From: Kryptolebias marmoratus
Taxonomy: Eukaryota > Chordata > Actinopteri > Cyprinodontiformes > Rivulidae
Length of the DNA: 64,000 nt
NCBI RefSeq assembly: GCF_001649575.2
Contig: NC_051444.1
Location: 18,037,199-18,101,198, forward strand
Direction: 5' to 3'
Made by a program: the position numbers and the translations under genes. This document shows positions 1 to 13,590 of this stretch, in pieces. The number at the start of each line of letters is the position of its first letter. Position 1 is the stretch's first letter. The notes beneath the pieces are model-generated. The model did no database searches. It was not told the origin of the DNA and worked only from the letters and a program-made list of their open reading frames with translations.

Positions 1-3000
1 ATTATGCAGTCTCTGTCCACAAATGCAACATACACACCTCCATCTTGAAGGCAAAGAAGCCCTCCCCTTCCCTCCTTCACATAAAAATACCTGATTTAAC
101 CCCTGCTGGCTGGTGTTTATTTCACTAATAAATAGATTCTTGGGGCATTGCTGCTGTGCATTCTTCCCTCAGCTTATTCATTCTAATATTCATTATTTGT
201 AAAATATCCTTCTCCTACTTGCTAGAAGCTAAACCCTTTTTGTGCTGCTGCCATATTGTAGTGATGTTGTGACTTAAACCTGTGTTCTGTCTTTCTATGA
301 AAAGCCCTGCAGGAGCTGTGTTGAGCGTGGCCATGCATGCAGGTTTGGTGATAAACTGGGCTTCATGTTCCCTGAGATGTGCGTCCTCTTAAACTACAAT
401 GCGTGTGTGTGCATGCAAGGCATATGAGAATGATGAGTATTCTCTTTGAGTAAATATTTTTCCTCTTTATTATCTAAGACTAATTATAATTGGGAATTTT
501 ATTTCTTACAATACACAGTTGTGACTGTGAGATGTTTTTACATTTATATTTTGTTTTAAAGAAAACTCTTGCATGATCTGTTAATGCATGTGTTGGGGAT
601 GACTCTCAGGTACTGCCATTCCAGACTTGAGCTCAGTATCTTTACAATTGACTCGTGTTTTTGTTTTTGCTAATGCCAGTTAGCTGTGGCAGAAATCTTA
701 AATTAGGTTAACTCCAAAAGTCAATCAGTTGTAGATGTACATGTATCGTTTACTTCCTGACATTGTCAATAAAATCTGTCCAACAGTTCATAAGCTATTT
801 GGCTAATATACAGATAATTGAACATGTGCACAAAATCACATTCACACATGCAGACGTTGACAATTGAATGATTACCTGCATTTTATGGTGGCAGGCAATA
901 ACAAATAACTGAGTGGATGAGAAATGGACAGAAGTCTTGCTGGTTGATCTGTACTTGATGTAGAAATGGGTGGATGGCTGGCACTTGAACCAAATAGGAT
1001 TTTTTACTTGATAGTTAAATAAACAGGACTTATTAAACATGATTTATTAAAATCAAAACAACTGCTGGGCTGGATGGGACTCTCCCTCTGAGAGTCGAAC
1101 CACTGTCTTCTTGTTACGTCAGATATAGTTGACATAGCATTGTTCAGATACACATGAACAGATCCTGTCTTCAAAAACAAACATGTTTTCAATTGGCAGA
1201 CATTGTGGCTGCAGTTGAGGTACATCTGGATCCACACTGGAACACAGTGACAATAACTTTTGCGCTGGTGTCTCTAACAGTATCCAGGGAAACAGACAAT
1301 AACATGTTTATTATTAAAACCTAATGACACTTCAGTTTTGTGAACAGTTATTCTGACTTCTACAATTGAAGGCATTCACACTTGATGCTTGTGCCACTTA
1401 TCACTTGATTCACTTTATGAAACAACAGCTTGTTTTCCTGCAACAAAACATCTGTGAACTTGATTAGGCTCCATTCCCACTGGATGATGATCCCTCATTG
1501 ATGTAAAATATCAGCCAGAATGTGATCGGTCTTTGCAGGGTCTTAGTAAGGTCTTAAGACATGTATTAAAAATGCAATGGACTCCCTATAACATGTGATA
1601 ACAGCACAATAGGTCCATGATAGTTTTAAACATGTACAAAACTTCTATAGTGAGGTTGTGGTGGTTTATCAACATGCATGGTGGGAGTGTATTGAGGTCC
1701 TGGCTGGATTATGGTCAAGCCTGGGTGAAGCTTGAGGGATTGTGGAGGCAGCAGTGGCAACATTTCCATGATGTGCGCACAATAAAGTGGCTTGGTTGTT
1801 AAGAATTTAAAGCTGGTCTGGTCATGCTGGCCTCGTGCCTGGGCTATGGACATGATCATAACAAGGTCATGAAAACAACCTAGCAAAGATGTGATATTCA
1901 TGACACTTGGGTCGTGCTAACCTCGAGGGAGGGGGGATCCTCTAGTGCGTATCTACATCCTGACAGTCTGAGTGAATTGTGCAAGGGGGAGCATATACAT
2001 TGTGGTGAGGATGCAGGAGATCAGCTTGGGGATGCAAAAATAAATAGCAGGAAAAAAAACATCTTTGGTGAGTAGAGAACGGTCTAATCATGTCTGCCTT
2101 CACCCATTTTCCAAATTTGCCACAGTTCAGTCACATTCTAAGTTGTGGATATCGTAGTGCAGTCATCATTCAGTGTGAAGGGAGCCTTGGTTAAAGATGT
2201 TTTATTTATGGTGTCACAAAATTATTCTTCACTTGAATGTGTTTATGCAGTAAGAGTTAGAGTGTCCTGATTGGAAAGCCTTTTTTTTGGTAAAACTCAG
2301 TCATAAAGTGACTGAATTTCTTTCCTCGTCAAAATCTTGTGTATACAGACATGTATGAGCCAGCAATCACTTGAGGTGTAATGTTCTGGAAGTAAAAGTG
2401 AAGCTGCATCAACTGCACACACACACATATACACACACAAAACTGATCTGACTGGTGATAAAATGAAGCTCAGAGGTGCCTTGAACCTGCTTCTGAGGTG
2501 CAGAACACATAAAATACCAAATCATGATGGGATGTCAGTTAAAGGCACCAATATCAGGGAAAAAAAGGAAAAGAAATAAGCAACAGCTATAAGCCTTATT
2601 GCAGGAGGAAAAAAAAAGACTCTTGACACTTCATCAGCAGCAGGAAAATACACGGAGGTGCTACTCCTGATCTGCTCAGCCTTGAGGTCCTGTTTTCCCA
2701 GCCTGCTGCTCACATTACCACAGATTGAATGACCTCGAGATGGAAATGTTTTTACTTGTATGTGCTCTTCTTTTTCAGCAAAGTGCTTAAGGTGGTTGAG
2801 ATGTATGACAGTGTAGGTAAAACGGCCATAAAATTCTATTACCAAATCAAACCACACTCTTAGGGAAATGTTTTTTGTCTGGGCATTTCTCCAAAACAAT
2901 ACCTCCAAAGTGCTCGACGACGATAAATTAGGGGAAAGTGCTGCAATGAATTTTTCCCCTTTGTTGACCTTTAAGTGTATTCAGAAAGCCTCTTCCTTTT

Positions 3001-3408
3001 ACATCACAGGCAGGAACAAGTTAAGATGAAAATGCACATTGTCTTATGTTTCAAAGAGGTCACAGCACATTTTTTTTTTTTTTTTTTAATGAAACTGATT
3101 TTTTTTAAGGAAACAATGAGGACAATGGGGTACTCAACCTTCATCTGAACCTTTTCAGTAATTTCTGCAGTCAAGGTCTGGGTGCCTCTTTTCATTTCTG
3201 GACTTATTCTGCTGAATGTGCAGCCTCTTATTCTGACCTATGATGCTTCTAGTTCAAACTGCAATTTTTTTTTATTTTTTGCTGGAATACTGTTCTCAGG
3301 GAGTGTTTCCACCCAAGATATTGGAAAATAAACTAAATTGTTGCATTGACTGACACCATAAGAACATCAGACACAGACACACTGATAACGATACACTGAA
3401 GTTTGTAC
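1..3408 (-). other. ntrk3 intron downstream of first kinase exon
   Basis: This stretch lies 3' of the kinase exon on the minus strand and should be intron. I looked for the next kinase exon (ALKDPTLAARKDF-like, then the LLTNLQHEHIVKFYG region) and did not find it, so the intron appears to continue past the left edge. It holds a short CA-rich stretch near 2415-2439 and an 18-base T run at 3070-3087. I see nothing that supports a gene. Confidence 0.7.
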
Positions 3409-3539
3409 CTTGACAGCCACCAGCATCTTGTCCTTGGTGGGGCTGAGGTTGTAACATTCTGCCAAGAAGACTTTACCAAATGCTCCCTCACCCAGCTCCC
3501 GCTTCAGGATGATGTCTCTCCTCTTTATGTGCTGGACGA
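3409..3539 (-). CDS. ntrk3: ntrk3 (TrkC) first kinase-domain exon, partial gene
   Basis: This internal exon encodes the start of the tyrosine kinase domain of the neurotrophin-3 receptor, a single-pass membrane receptor of neurons. The translation reads [20 protein letters not shown] then [20 protein letters not shown], ending [11 protein letters not shown] is the glycine-rich ATP loop, and the final VAVK lysine is the ATP-anchoring residue. The stretch [14 protein letters not shown] is typical of TrkC; TrkB and TrkA carry a different sequence there (recalled family knowledge). The minus-strand acceptor ends ttttag at 3540, after a pyrimidine-rich stretch. The donor gtacaa follows the lysine codon at 3408. 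The exon is 131 bp, enters in phase 1 and leaves in phase 0. Its first two bases complete a codon begun by the exon at 18581-18769. Later kinase exons would lie left of position 1. Identity as TrkC is firm; which teleost paralogue (a or b) cannot be decided. Confidence 0.96.
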
Positions 3540-5529
3540 CTAAAACAAAAGTGGGACAAAGAGTGATCGTCACTTGATTTTGAACCACATGTTACATTTT
3601 ATAGCAAACAAATTAATGCAAAAAAAAACCCCAAAAGCAACATACTTAGACAAAATATTTCACCTTTAAGCCTCCAGAAGAAAAGACATGGGGATTGACA
3701 GGATGCAGGTAAAAAAAACGAAAACAAGGACATATAATGGGGTAAAGCTACTTTGTTTTTCAAAGTCTAGTCAACATCTCAAGCTTTCGGAAGACATTGT
3801 GGAAAAATGTCATAATAAATTACAGGGTAAAGTGAAAATTCACAAGAGTACTTTTTTCCTTCCTCTTGTGAGCATTTAAATATATATGTGAAAAACTAAA
3901 AAAATAAGGTCATACCCTGTGTGATGTTGTCAAAGGTTGAGAAAAACATTTTATCTTACTTTGAAGCTACTTAAGACAGAATACCAGGAGCGTTAAGGTT
4001 CAAGTGGTTTTAAATGTTTAAAGTGCAGATAAACAAGAAGATGACACCGGACCTGCCAAGATCTCTTATCTGGATTATATTTTTTAGCTTTACTGTCAGA
4101 ACCAAGATGCCACAGGAGGATTTTCCTAAATGAGGAAATAACTGTAAAATAAACACTTAAATACAAATTTTACTCATAGTAAACTAATAAGTTTGTGTGT
4201 TAAAACAGATTTTTTTTCCTTTCACTATTGGAATGCCTTACAGTGTTTCTGGTCCCAGAATATTTTTTTTTTCTTTTTTATTATTGATTATCCTATAAAA
4301 TTCCTAGCTCCACAGAATATAAGGCACAGAAAGTGACAAAAAGGCAGGGACAGGTAGAAATAGTTGGACAGAAAGCGCAGTGTGAGCGACTTGAGGAGGT
4401 GTGGGTAGTTTTCTGAACAGATCTACTCTTTGTGGCTCACCCTGAATAAAACATGACAGTTTGTAGATTCACCATGAAAGCTGTGGTGCTCTGATAGGTC
4501 TGCACACACAGAGTACACATAGTGTCCACAAGACATTTAGATAAAAATCACCACACTATACAAGACTGGGCCTCAGAGCTTCAGCTGTGCAGCAGCTCTC
4601 TGCTATAAAGTATTGATGAGATAAAACCAGCAGTTTTCGCCTAGCAACAGAGACAGTGTTATAGAAGTAAAAACAATCCTGATTAATAAAATGGAAGTTA
4701 AATTGAAAAGGAGCTCTTAAAATAAATTTAGTTCTAACAACTGCAATTATTGTTCAGTTTTGTTTGTTTGTTTTTTAATGCTAGAAATAAAGAAGAGGGG
4801 AACATGACATCAATTTCTTGAAAATCACAAGATGCTGTAAATTTATTATTTCCACAATTTTTTATTCTAACATTTATCCCTGCATTGATTCGTCAGTATT
4901 TCTGCATACATTTTCTTCTTCTCTGACAGCTTTATTCAGTTTTATGGCACTCCCGTCGTCCCATATGCTGAAATGTGACGCATTAATCTCACAATACAGC
5001 TTCAGGCTTCCTGTTTCTTAAGTAACCAAGTCTAATATAATCATGGGAGACAAATAAAGATTCAGAAATATAATCCATCCTCCATCTGTGGGTTCTTTGC
5101 CTTCATTAAATCAAACCTGATCATTGGATGACTGTGATGGACAATATGCCATGGAGCAAGTAATTACACGCACGGCCATATACGGGCCTTTAATGCACTG
5201 ATTTAAAAACACTGATGTGTCTGCACTTAGAGCACATCAGGTGAAGCATCTGTTCCCATAAGACCATTTGATCCTTATGTATGATAATGAGTTTACTTGC
5301 CTTCATCTACTGAACGACGGTCGGCTTGGCCCTGCCTCCTGTAGGTACTGCTTATACAGACGTTAAGCTCCTAAATTACAAAGATAATGCTTGAAAATTC
5401 AAGCTGAAACAACAGGTCTCACTCTGTCATTTACAGTATATTTCAAACTTCTGCAAACCGATTTGATCTACTAGTTATCTCTGGCTGACTTTTCAATTAG
5501 TTTGTTTTATGATTATTTGCAGTTCACAA

Positions 5530-5976
5530 TGTTAATTTTAGAACCCAGTTAAATTCCACCCATCTGTTCAATACCTGCTTGTTCCTTTTCAAGGTCACAG
5601 GAAATTGGTGCCTATCCCCAGCAATCATTGGGTAAGAGGGCGGGGTATGCCCTGGACAGGCCACCAGTATATCACAGGGCCACATAGAGAGAAACCAAAC
5701 AGGCAACCACTCACACCTAGTGACATTCTAGACTAGATAATTAACCTAACATGCAGGGTTTTGTCTGTGGAAGGAACCAGGAGTCCATCTGTCCATCCGT
5801 CCATTATCTGCCGCTTAATCAGAGTCTAGCTGCTCAAGGTGCTGCCCCTGCAACCTGACTCCAGGAACCAGGAGTATCTGAGGAAAACCCATAGAGAAAG
5901 GCCTCAACCCGGAGTTGATCTTGTGACCTTCTTGCTGAGAGGCAAATGTGCTAACCAGCTGTTCCACCGTGCAGCT
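5530..5976 (-). mobile_element. tRNA-derived SINE-like fish repeat
   Basis: Read on the minus strand from 5976, the element opens with a head (gcacggtgg ... ggttagcac ... agcaagaaggtc) resembling a tRNA-type internal promoter. It continues with the ggttttcctcagatactcc segment and ends with ggccctgtgatatactggtg, gcctgtccagggcataccc and gggataggcaccaa. This order matches one of the most abundant interspersed repeats of teleost genomes as I know it. The copy is diverged and interrupted by a second insertion at 5785-5862. The chance ORF at 5524-5706 on the minus strand lies in its tail. The precise family name is not assigned. Confidence 0.75.
5785..5862 (-). mobile_element. short retroposed repeat nested in the SINE-like element
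   Basis: A 78-bp insert interrupts the surrounding element and is flanked by an exact 13-bp direct repeat, aggaaccaggagt, at 5772-5784 and 5863-5875. On the minus strand the insert ends with gattaagcggcagataatgg followed by acggatggac, the typical tail of a fish SINE or LINE-mobilised repeat. The flanking direct repeats look like a target-site duplication made by reverse-transcriptase-driven insertion. It is younger than its host element. Confidence 0.7.
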
Positions 5977-8900
5977 CCAGTTACATAAGAAAAAGGTTAA
6001 TATATCGTCAGTGCAACCCCACCTTCTAACTGAACCACTATTTTCTATCTACTCTGTCATCAAGGCCCAGTCTGGTTTTGATTGGTCAAAAATGACTGAT
6101 TATCAATCAACTTCATTTTTGTCTGAGTTTTGACAAACCAGCCACGAGGCTTTGTCCATTTTGTATAATTATTTTCAGCTGGACCTAAGATGACCTCATC
6201 TGTTAATGGCAGAGAGTGTGAAATAGTGGAACAGGGGATTTAAGTTGACCCACCACTATTATGCCTCTGAGTCAGCAAGAGAAGTAGCCATAGAGCCAAG
6301 TTGAAGTGTATGGGTGAAGTGAGTAGCAGCAAGTGCTGTGTCCCCTCTAACCAAGGATGATGCTGGTTCTGTGATGCTAGCTTCATACGTCTAAGTACAC
6401 ATTAATGCAGGACTTGGTTAACTTCATTGGTTGGGTCTGACAGACTGTGGTGGCATAAAGAGGAGCTAATCTTTGTGGCTATATCACAGGGCCATTACAA
6501 AAAGAAGCTAGAGGGGAAGCATATTCTCTGGTACAGGACTTTCTACGTTCTTTGTTTCTGAACAACCTTTAAATAGACAAAATCTTTGCAACACACTTGG
6601 ACAAAGTGTACTAGAGTTAAAAACTGTGCAAATTATCTTCAGTAAAGTACAGAAAGAGCTCCTAGTTTAACCTGAAACTCTGATACAGTAGCTATAGGAC
6701 CACTAGCACAAAAATGGGAATTTATAACAAAAGCAAAGATGCAAACAAAACCTTCGTTAGCTATAGTACTCCTGTACAGAGAGTCATTTAAACAACGGTG
6801 AACTCAAACTGCTGTTCATGTTAATGTAGAAGCTAGTGTTAACATTGCAGCAATGCTGGCTGCTACAGGAAAGTAGAAATACAGCCGTAGAGTCATTGCT
6901 TTAAGGCAATGACTTGTTTACAAAAAATCTAAATCTTTGCTCTGTGGTAAGGCAAAGAACTATTACAGAATGTTTTATGTAGTTTCAGTATTGGTGTTTG
7001 TGTAACACTGGCAATTAACTGCCACCATGATTAAACTTTCTCTGACGATAAGTGATATTTAGACAGTGTTTGCCATGTGAGCATGACAATATAAACGGAA
7101 TGTAGTCAATCCTCCCAATGACATACACATTGGAAGTACTTTGTACAGTTATATAATTTTTGAAACATTAGCACTGACTTTGCCTTCAGCTCCTTTCCAA
7201 GTGATCTTCTCACATGCCAGACTTGGGAAAGTTTTTCTCAGTATATAATGAAATGCCACACAGTAGATGTGTTATGTGATAGCAGAACCTTTCTTGCAAA
7301 ATGTGTTGCTCCCAACACTTAGAACAAAGTGCTGCTGAAACTGACAGAAATACTGTAAGGTAGTTAGCTCGCATTCATAAACTAACACTGCAAGTTAATA
7401 ATTTGTTCTTGCAAGTTAAGGTTAGGGTTTTTTTAAACAATAACATCTAGTCTTGCTGTAGCATTATGTGCATCACTCCAATTCGCAACTTGTTTAAACG
7501 AACAGTTGATGTTACAACCTCTGCTGTAAACTAAGCAACTGTGGATGCAGCTTCTTTTTCATCCCTTTGCAGCTCATTTTTTAATGGCTAATGTCAAACC
7601 TATAACAACAACTGTACTGCCGTGTCAAAGAAAAGCCTCTCGCCTGCTGCAGGAACAGCTGTCCCTGCCTGCTCACTTCTCAATTAGTGGCTGCAGTAAC
7701 ACTTGTGAGGTGTTTGCACATGCGCAGAGTCGCGCTTGTTGTTTGTTACTCAGAAAAAGGTCATGGGCTATGTGAGAGAGAATCAACAACAGACACTCTT
7801 TTTTTTACAATTTAAATGATTTTTTTGGAGCTGTGGGTGTAAATTTTGGTTGTTGCAGAGCAGCATAGTGATTGTGAGTCACTATGTAGGGCTAATGAGC
7901 CGCTCTTTAGTCACAGTTTCAGAGTAATTTTGTTGTGTGGCGTCAAAAACAGACAAAAAATATTTAAACGACAGCTTCACAAACAATTTGTGTAGACATG
8001 TCCTTTCCTAAAGTTTAGACAAGGAATGCAGCTATGAGAACTCAAATGTTTTCAGTCCATCTTGATATTTTGAGCTCAAAAGGGCCATTTAACTTTTAGG
8101 GTTTTGTTTTTTTTTTTAAGTCCAAGCAGATCTAATAAAGCAAAAGCCTCATCACTGTGAGGTTTTAACCAAAAAGAGTTCACCAACTGCTTAGCTAAAC
8201 CTCCCAAACATTTCTTCATTCAAAACAGAGATTAAATGTTCAATCCGATTTCCTCTGGGTGTTTTTTTTTTCTCCCTTTGTTATCCTTCAGATTTGTGAG
8301 ACCATCTGGTTGTGAACATGTTGAAAAGGTGATTCATGGAATATGTCACCTGTTCCTTTGCTGTTTCTGTCAGCCTGTGTCATCGCTACTATTTCTGAAA
8401 TCACTGTTAAATATAAAGAAATGCCCCAGTTTTAAAGCAGATTTAAAAGAAAAGTGTCTGCTGAAGCTGGCAGCCACTTTGCGGGGTGGGAGCTCCACCA
8501 GGGACACAAACACATCACTGCTGTCAAAAAGCCTCATTCTGTAAAAAATCTGTTTTCCAAGAGCAAACTTAAAACGTGCACATTTTAATTCTGAATGTGT
8601 TCTGACAGGATTTGATGGGCCAAATGTCTCTGACAATTTTTCTGCTGCTAAAGATAAGAAGATTCCCCAGCTTCTATTCCCAACTGAATCTTCTGCTATT
8701 GTACGTTATTTCCACTTAATACAAATGATCTGTTTTTATAGGCCTTTATGTTCACCCTGTCCTTTTCACTCCCCCATCAGTTATGATCATTCAAAGATGA
8801 GCGTTTCACAGATACCTGTCGTGCTGTCACCGTCACACTATTAAAGCCTTTTTTTTCCCCTGTCTGTCACCGCACACATTCCTAAGCTTCTCTGGATGAA

Positions 8901-11900
8901 ATCTTGTCATTTATCAGCAGGTGGAGATTAGGAAACTTTTTTTAAACCACAGATTTCTAGGGCCAGACATGTTTACTTTTCCTTTTTTCCCCTCAGTTTC
9001 CACAGAACTTTATATTTGATTGTTATCTTGTCCCTATTTATTCTTAGCTTTTATAGTGAGTTGAGATGATCATTTCATAAATTGATGTCTTATCTAACAC
9101 GAACATCTGAAATTAGCATTTGTTTTCATAAAGTTTTATCAGCTTAATCAGAACATTAAGACATCTGACTTTGTTATGTAAATGACTAAATCTGAAGCCC
9201 ATTAATTCTTGAACTAAATTACCAGTTTTAACAAAATCTAAAATCCTCAAATGATGCCATTGTTCCCAGTATTTCATGCAAATGCTTTTGGGCACTTTTA
9301 CCACCTTATTTGGATGGAAAATTCTTTTTCTAATGCTAAAGAGATCACATTATTTAGATGTTTGTTTGTTTTTTTAAAAAAAAGGTTATGTACAGTTAGT
9401 ATCTTATCTATTCTAGATTGCTCTTTGAATGATCTAGTTTGCAGAAATAAACTAATTTTGACTTCTTTAAGAAGCTAAATTTGAAATGGGGCTGAGGCCA
9501 AAGTGGACTGTTGTCATCTAAAAACAACTCTGATCTCATATACTTTGAAGAGTTTAATGCAAACACTGTTTTGTAAACATTTACATCTTTGGTAATTTTA
9601 CATTATACATTTTTGTTTCTGACAGAACCATTATGGGTTTCCTGCAGAAAGTACCAGATGGGCCCCAGCTACCTACTGTTTGCACTTACAAATAACCACA
9701 AAATCCAATGTAAATAATTTTGATGTAAAATTATATATTTTTTAAAAAGTAGCAGCATTTGTATAACCTGTTATTAAAATTTTGAGAATAGAGTTGTTTT
9801 AAAACAATCCTTGTAGGTCTTTGCCTGACTCTGACGAGCTGTTAGCACAAAATTAAACTCTAATTCTACAAAGCCCTATCTAAAACAGGTAAAGCATTAA
9901 TTGTTCATTACCTTTCCAGATAACCCCATTTCTTAGGCTCTGAACTACCAGCTCAACAGTGAATTTGTAGTCAGATAAACAACAGGTTAAAGATTTGAAA
10001 GTTTCCTTCATTTGCTTTGATTTTCAAAATGTGTCAACAAAAGCCACATGGCCTGTTTTTCAGTCAGGAAAAGATGAGCAGACTGATTCGAAAGCTTTAA
10101 AACAGTACAGTGGACCTGATAAAGTGATCAGCGTGTCAGTGCAAGGATGTAGTTTGCATTTTCCATTTATTTAAAAAAATTTTGGCAGTCCATTTGTTTA
10201 AAAAATAAAATGGAGGCACAATATCAGTTTTTTAGTCAATAAATTTAAACTACAGTGGCTTGTTAAGAACAAACAATCTACTTATTTATTTAAATAAATG
10301 TTAGTTTTCCACATCTGATGCCGTTTCACATGAACTCCCTGTCACCACCATTAGGCTTTATGCAAATACTGAACAAATGCAATATCATTTGTAGCATTTG
10401 TAAACTATTATTATTATTATTACAGGATCCAATCTTTAAATATATCAGAAGGCTGTTGACATTATTTCTTGTATGACTCATTTCACCAATATTAACAAGA
10501 CAACATTAATAACTTCCGTTTAACTAAGAGTGGATAATAATATTTTTTTGTTTGTTTGTTTTGTAGATGTTTCTAAAACTGTTAAAGATCTACACAACCT
10601 GTGAAATTAAGAAAAGAGATAGTGTTACTATTCAAACACCTACACTGAAAACCTGTTTAGCTCTACATTTGTACCAGCTGTCTCTTCTTCTTCACTTCCA
10701 TACGTAAATAATTCATCTGGTCTGTTTTGCACCGAGCACCTCGTTCCGCTCCACTGATGGGATAGCGGCCACTATTATGGAGCGCACCTATTGACAGTGG
10801 TGCAGACAAGTTACTTTAACCTTCAGTTTCCTCTGCAGGGCCGACTCGGGCTGCATCCTGCAGCCTATTTACCCAGAGTGGCACACTGAGAAGCCCTGAG
10901 ATTAAATCTCTATCCCACAGCTCAGCATCATTCATTTGTCCAGGCTCACTTGAGGCCTCGGTGCCAGCAAACATTGTCCCTGGAGGGAGAGACAACGCAG
11001 CTCTGAGATTTACTCAGCTCGTCAGGTCAGGCTGCTGGGGGAGAACAGATGTTTGGAGGGCTTTGTTCTGCACCCAAGAATGTGTGTGTGTGTACGTGCA
11101 TGTGTCTGTGTGTGCATGTATTTCTCTGCAGCTACCTGCCAACTTTCTCCAGAGTTAGTGTGTCTTTTTGAGTGTGCCTTTGACTCTAACTCCCTACCAA
11201 CGTTGTGCATTTATGTGGGAGTTTATGGCTCGCAGGTGTGTGTATGTGTGTGTGTGAGTATTTTTTTCTTTTTGGCAGCTTTCCTGCACTGGGTTGATCA
11301 ATGTGCATCTCCTAGCTTTGCCTCTGAGAAGTGGTGCCACAGTGAAAAAAAAAAAAAAGCGGAGGACATCTACACAAACTGTTTATTTTTTCCAGCAACA
11401 CCTCAACATTGATTAACTTTATTCACTTGGGATGGTTTTGATTTTAGTGACTCTTTCTTATAAAACATTGTATCAGAATAAAAACAGGAACTTCAAGTTT
11501 GAACTATTAAATGTAACTGCAATGCTAATATAGTAAAACATTAAAATGACAAACGATATTAGACTCAGACATAGTCAGTTTTCTATCATTTCCTTCCATT
11601 TTATTATTGCATAAGAAGCTACAAGAGCGTTTTATAGAGATGACTGTAATGGAGCCTTAGTTTCGTCAGTCTATGGCTCCACAGGAGGTGAATACAGTAT
11701 TTAGGTAAGAGGCACTCATCCAGCAGCTGATAGCATACAAAAAGCCCTCTGGCATGAATTTCACAGCAGCGCTGGGACTGTGCGTCATCTGGCATGGCTG
11801 GAAAACTGCGACATGAAGGACAGCTTTCACCGTTGACTCTCAGTGGGTTTTGACTTTTAACCTGCCGCTGCTGGCTGAATGCCGGCCCGTGTGTCTGCGG

Positions 11901-12856
11901 CTGCCTGATTCCTTTCTGATGACGCTCGCTTTGTTCAGAAAAGCTTAGAAAAGAGCGCAGGAAATAAGCCAGGTGCCTCTTTTTACGGGAAAACTCTATG
12001 TTATCATTCTCGCATTCACAGTGGCAAGGTGTCAGTGGGTTGCTTTTTTGACAAATGAAGACATTTTTGCTTTTCAAATGTCTGTTTATGTTTTGGAACA
12101 TGACTTCATTTCTCAGTGATAGCTGAAATATCGTTATGGTTAGTTTTGCTCATAAATAATAGACAGAGTCTGGTTTTACATGAATGCAACACAGCAGTGC
12201 TTTAAAGTGCAACGCCTCGATCAACATAGCACAGACTACAAATTATCCCAGGATCTGATGGACTTCTATGTAAAAAGTTTACATACAAAAACTAAATTCA
12301 TGATTTATTTTTTTCCTCACAAGTCACAAGGACATCAGTTGCAGTCACACTTTCTGATTAGTGTGCTGGTGATAATCTTCTTATTAATCTGATAGAAAAA
12401 CAGGTATTAAACCTCAAAGGTTATTTTGCCCATTCTGTATTAAAGTATTAAAGGCCATAGATGGCCCAGGGACCACTAGTTGACAATCACTTTTTTGTGG
12501 AGGATCGTTGTAGAGACCTTAAAACAGCTATGGTCACTATCCGTATGTGTAACAGTTTAAAGATTATTTGCTTCTAATTCCATAATTTGTGTGCACTGCA
12601 ACTGGTACTACAGAAGTTGATTGTTTCAGTAACACTGTAGTCACTGTAGTTGTTTAAATATAGGATGTGAATCAGCTAAATAAGGTAACATGCACAGTTG
12701 AGTTTACTAACAATGAAGACAAATCTGGCTGTTAGAGAATAGTCCAAAGATTAGCAGTAAAGCATTTCCTTGAAAAAACAGTGTTGTTTATTGTTAAATA
12801 TAAATATACCTGACCTTTTGAAAATGTTAAAAACAACAACATTTTTTTAAAAAAAA

Positions 12857-13590
12857 CCTGGGTTTAATCTTTGACAACCTGTCTACTAATGACAAATAAC
12901 TACTGCTGTCAGAGCTAGTTTTCACCAGCTGAGGGCCAAGGTTGAGTTATTGCTTTCATTCACAGTCTTTGAGAAAATGATTCATGCCTTCATGTTATCT
13001 AGACTACTGTAACAGCTTTTACTTTGGTATTAACCAGTCTCTGATAAGTTGTCATCAAGTTGTCCAAAACGCTGCAGGTCGACTCCTGAAAATCAAATGC
13101 AAGAGTGACCACGTCTCACCTGTTTGGGCTTCTTTGCACTGGTTTCCTGCTCATTTAAAAAATTATTTTCAGATTTTATCATTTGTTTTAAATCAATGAA
13201 TGAATTTGCACCTTGGTATCTCTCCAGCATTTGAACCTAGTAGGATCCTAAAAGGTCACAAAGGTCCTGGGTGTACTGAGGAGCAGAGTGAAAACCAGAG
13301 AGCAGATCAGGTTTTTACTCTCGCAGTACCTTAACTTTAAAACAGTCTGCTTTTTATATTAGACCTTATCAACACATTTAAAAAACTATTTTTTCCCCAT
13401 TGGCAATTAAACCAAACTGAGTTATAGTATTTTTCATTGACAATTTTATCCCATAGTGTGATTTTAATTGCAATAATGTGATGTTTTTAATTGTATTTAT
13501 TTATTGTATTTCATTTATAGGTATGATTTCTTAGCTGTTTACATGCACAGCACTTTGGTAGACACCTGTTGTTTTTAATTGTGCTCATAA
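12857..13590 (+). mobile_element. L2/CR1-clade LINE 3' fragment (broken reverse transcriptase)
   Basis: The plus strand encodes, in pieces, the C-terminal part of a non-LTR retrotransposon reverse transcriptase. Visible motifs are LGLIFDNLS near 12860, EKMIHAF followed by LDYCNS (12999-13016), VVQNAAGRLLK, HVSPVWASLHWFPAHLKN and FQILSFVLNQ. These match the end of the RT region and its 3' extension in L2-like fish LINEs. A frameshift separates the EKMIHAFMLSR part from LDYCNS, stop codons follow, and the 5' end is missing, so the copy is dead. The end carries a cagcactttggta motif often seen near the 3' end of this clade. Confidence 0.8.

Noticed and set aside
1933..1945. ggggatcctctag, identical to 13 bases of a common cloning-vector polylinker
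   Set aside because: The match does not extend on either side and no other vector sequence is present; a chance match is likelier than contamination.
2522..2908. 128-codon minus-strand ORF near the kinase exon, considered as the next kinase exon
   Set aside because: The translation lacks any Trk kinase motif.
8141..8170. Small hairpin (aagcctca / tgaggtttt)
   Set aside because: Stem is too short for a microRNA precursor and has no flanking support.
11619..12101. 160-codon minus-strand ORF
   Set aside because: No recognisable domain, unremarkable composition, and no match to the truncated TrkC C-terminus I looked for in this intron; likely chance.
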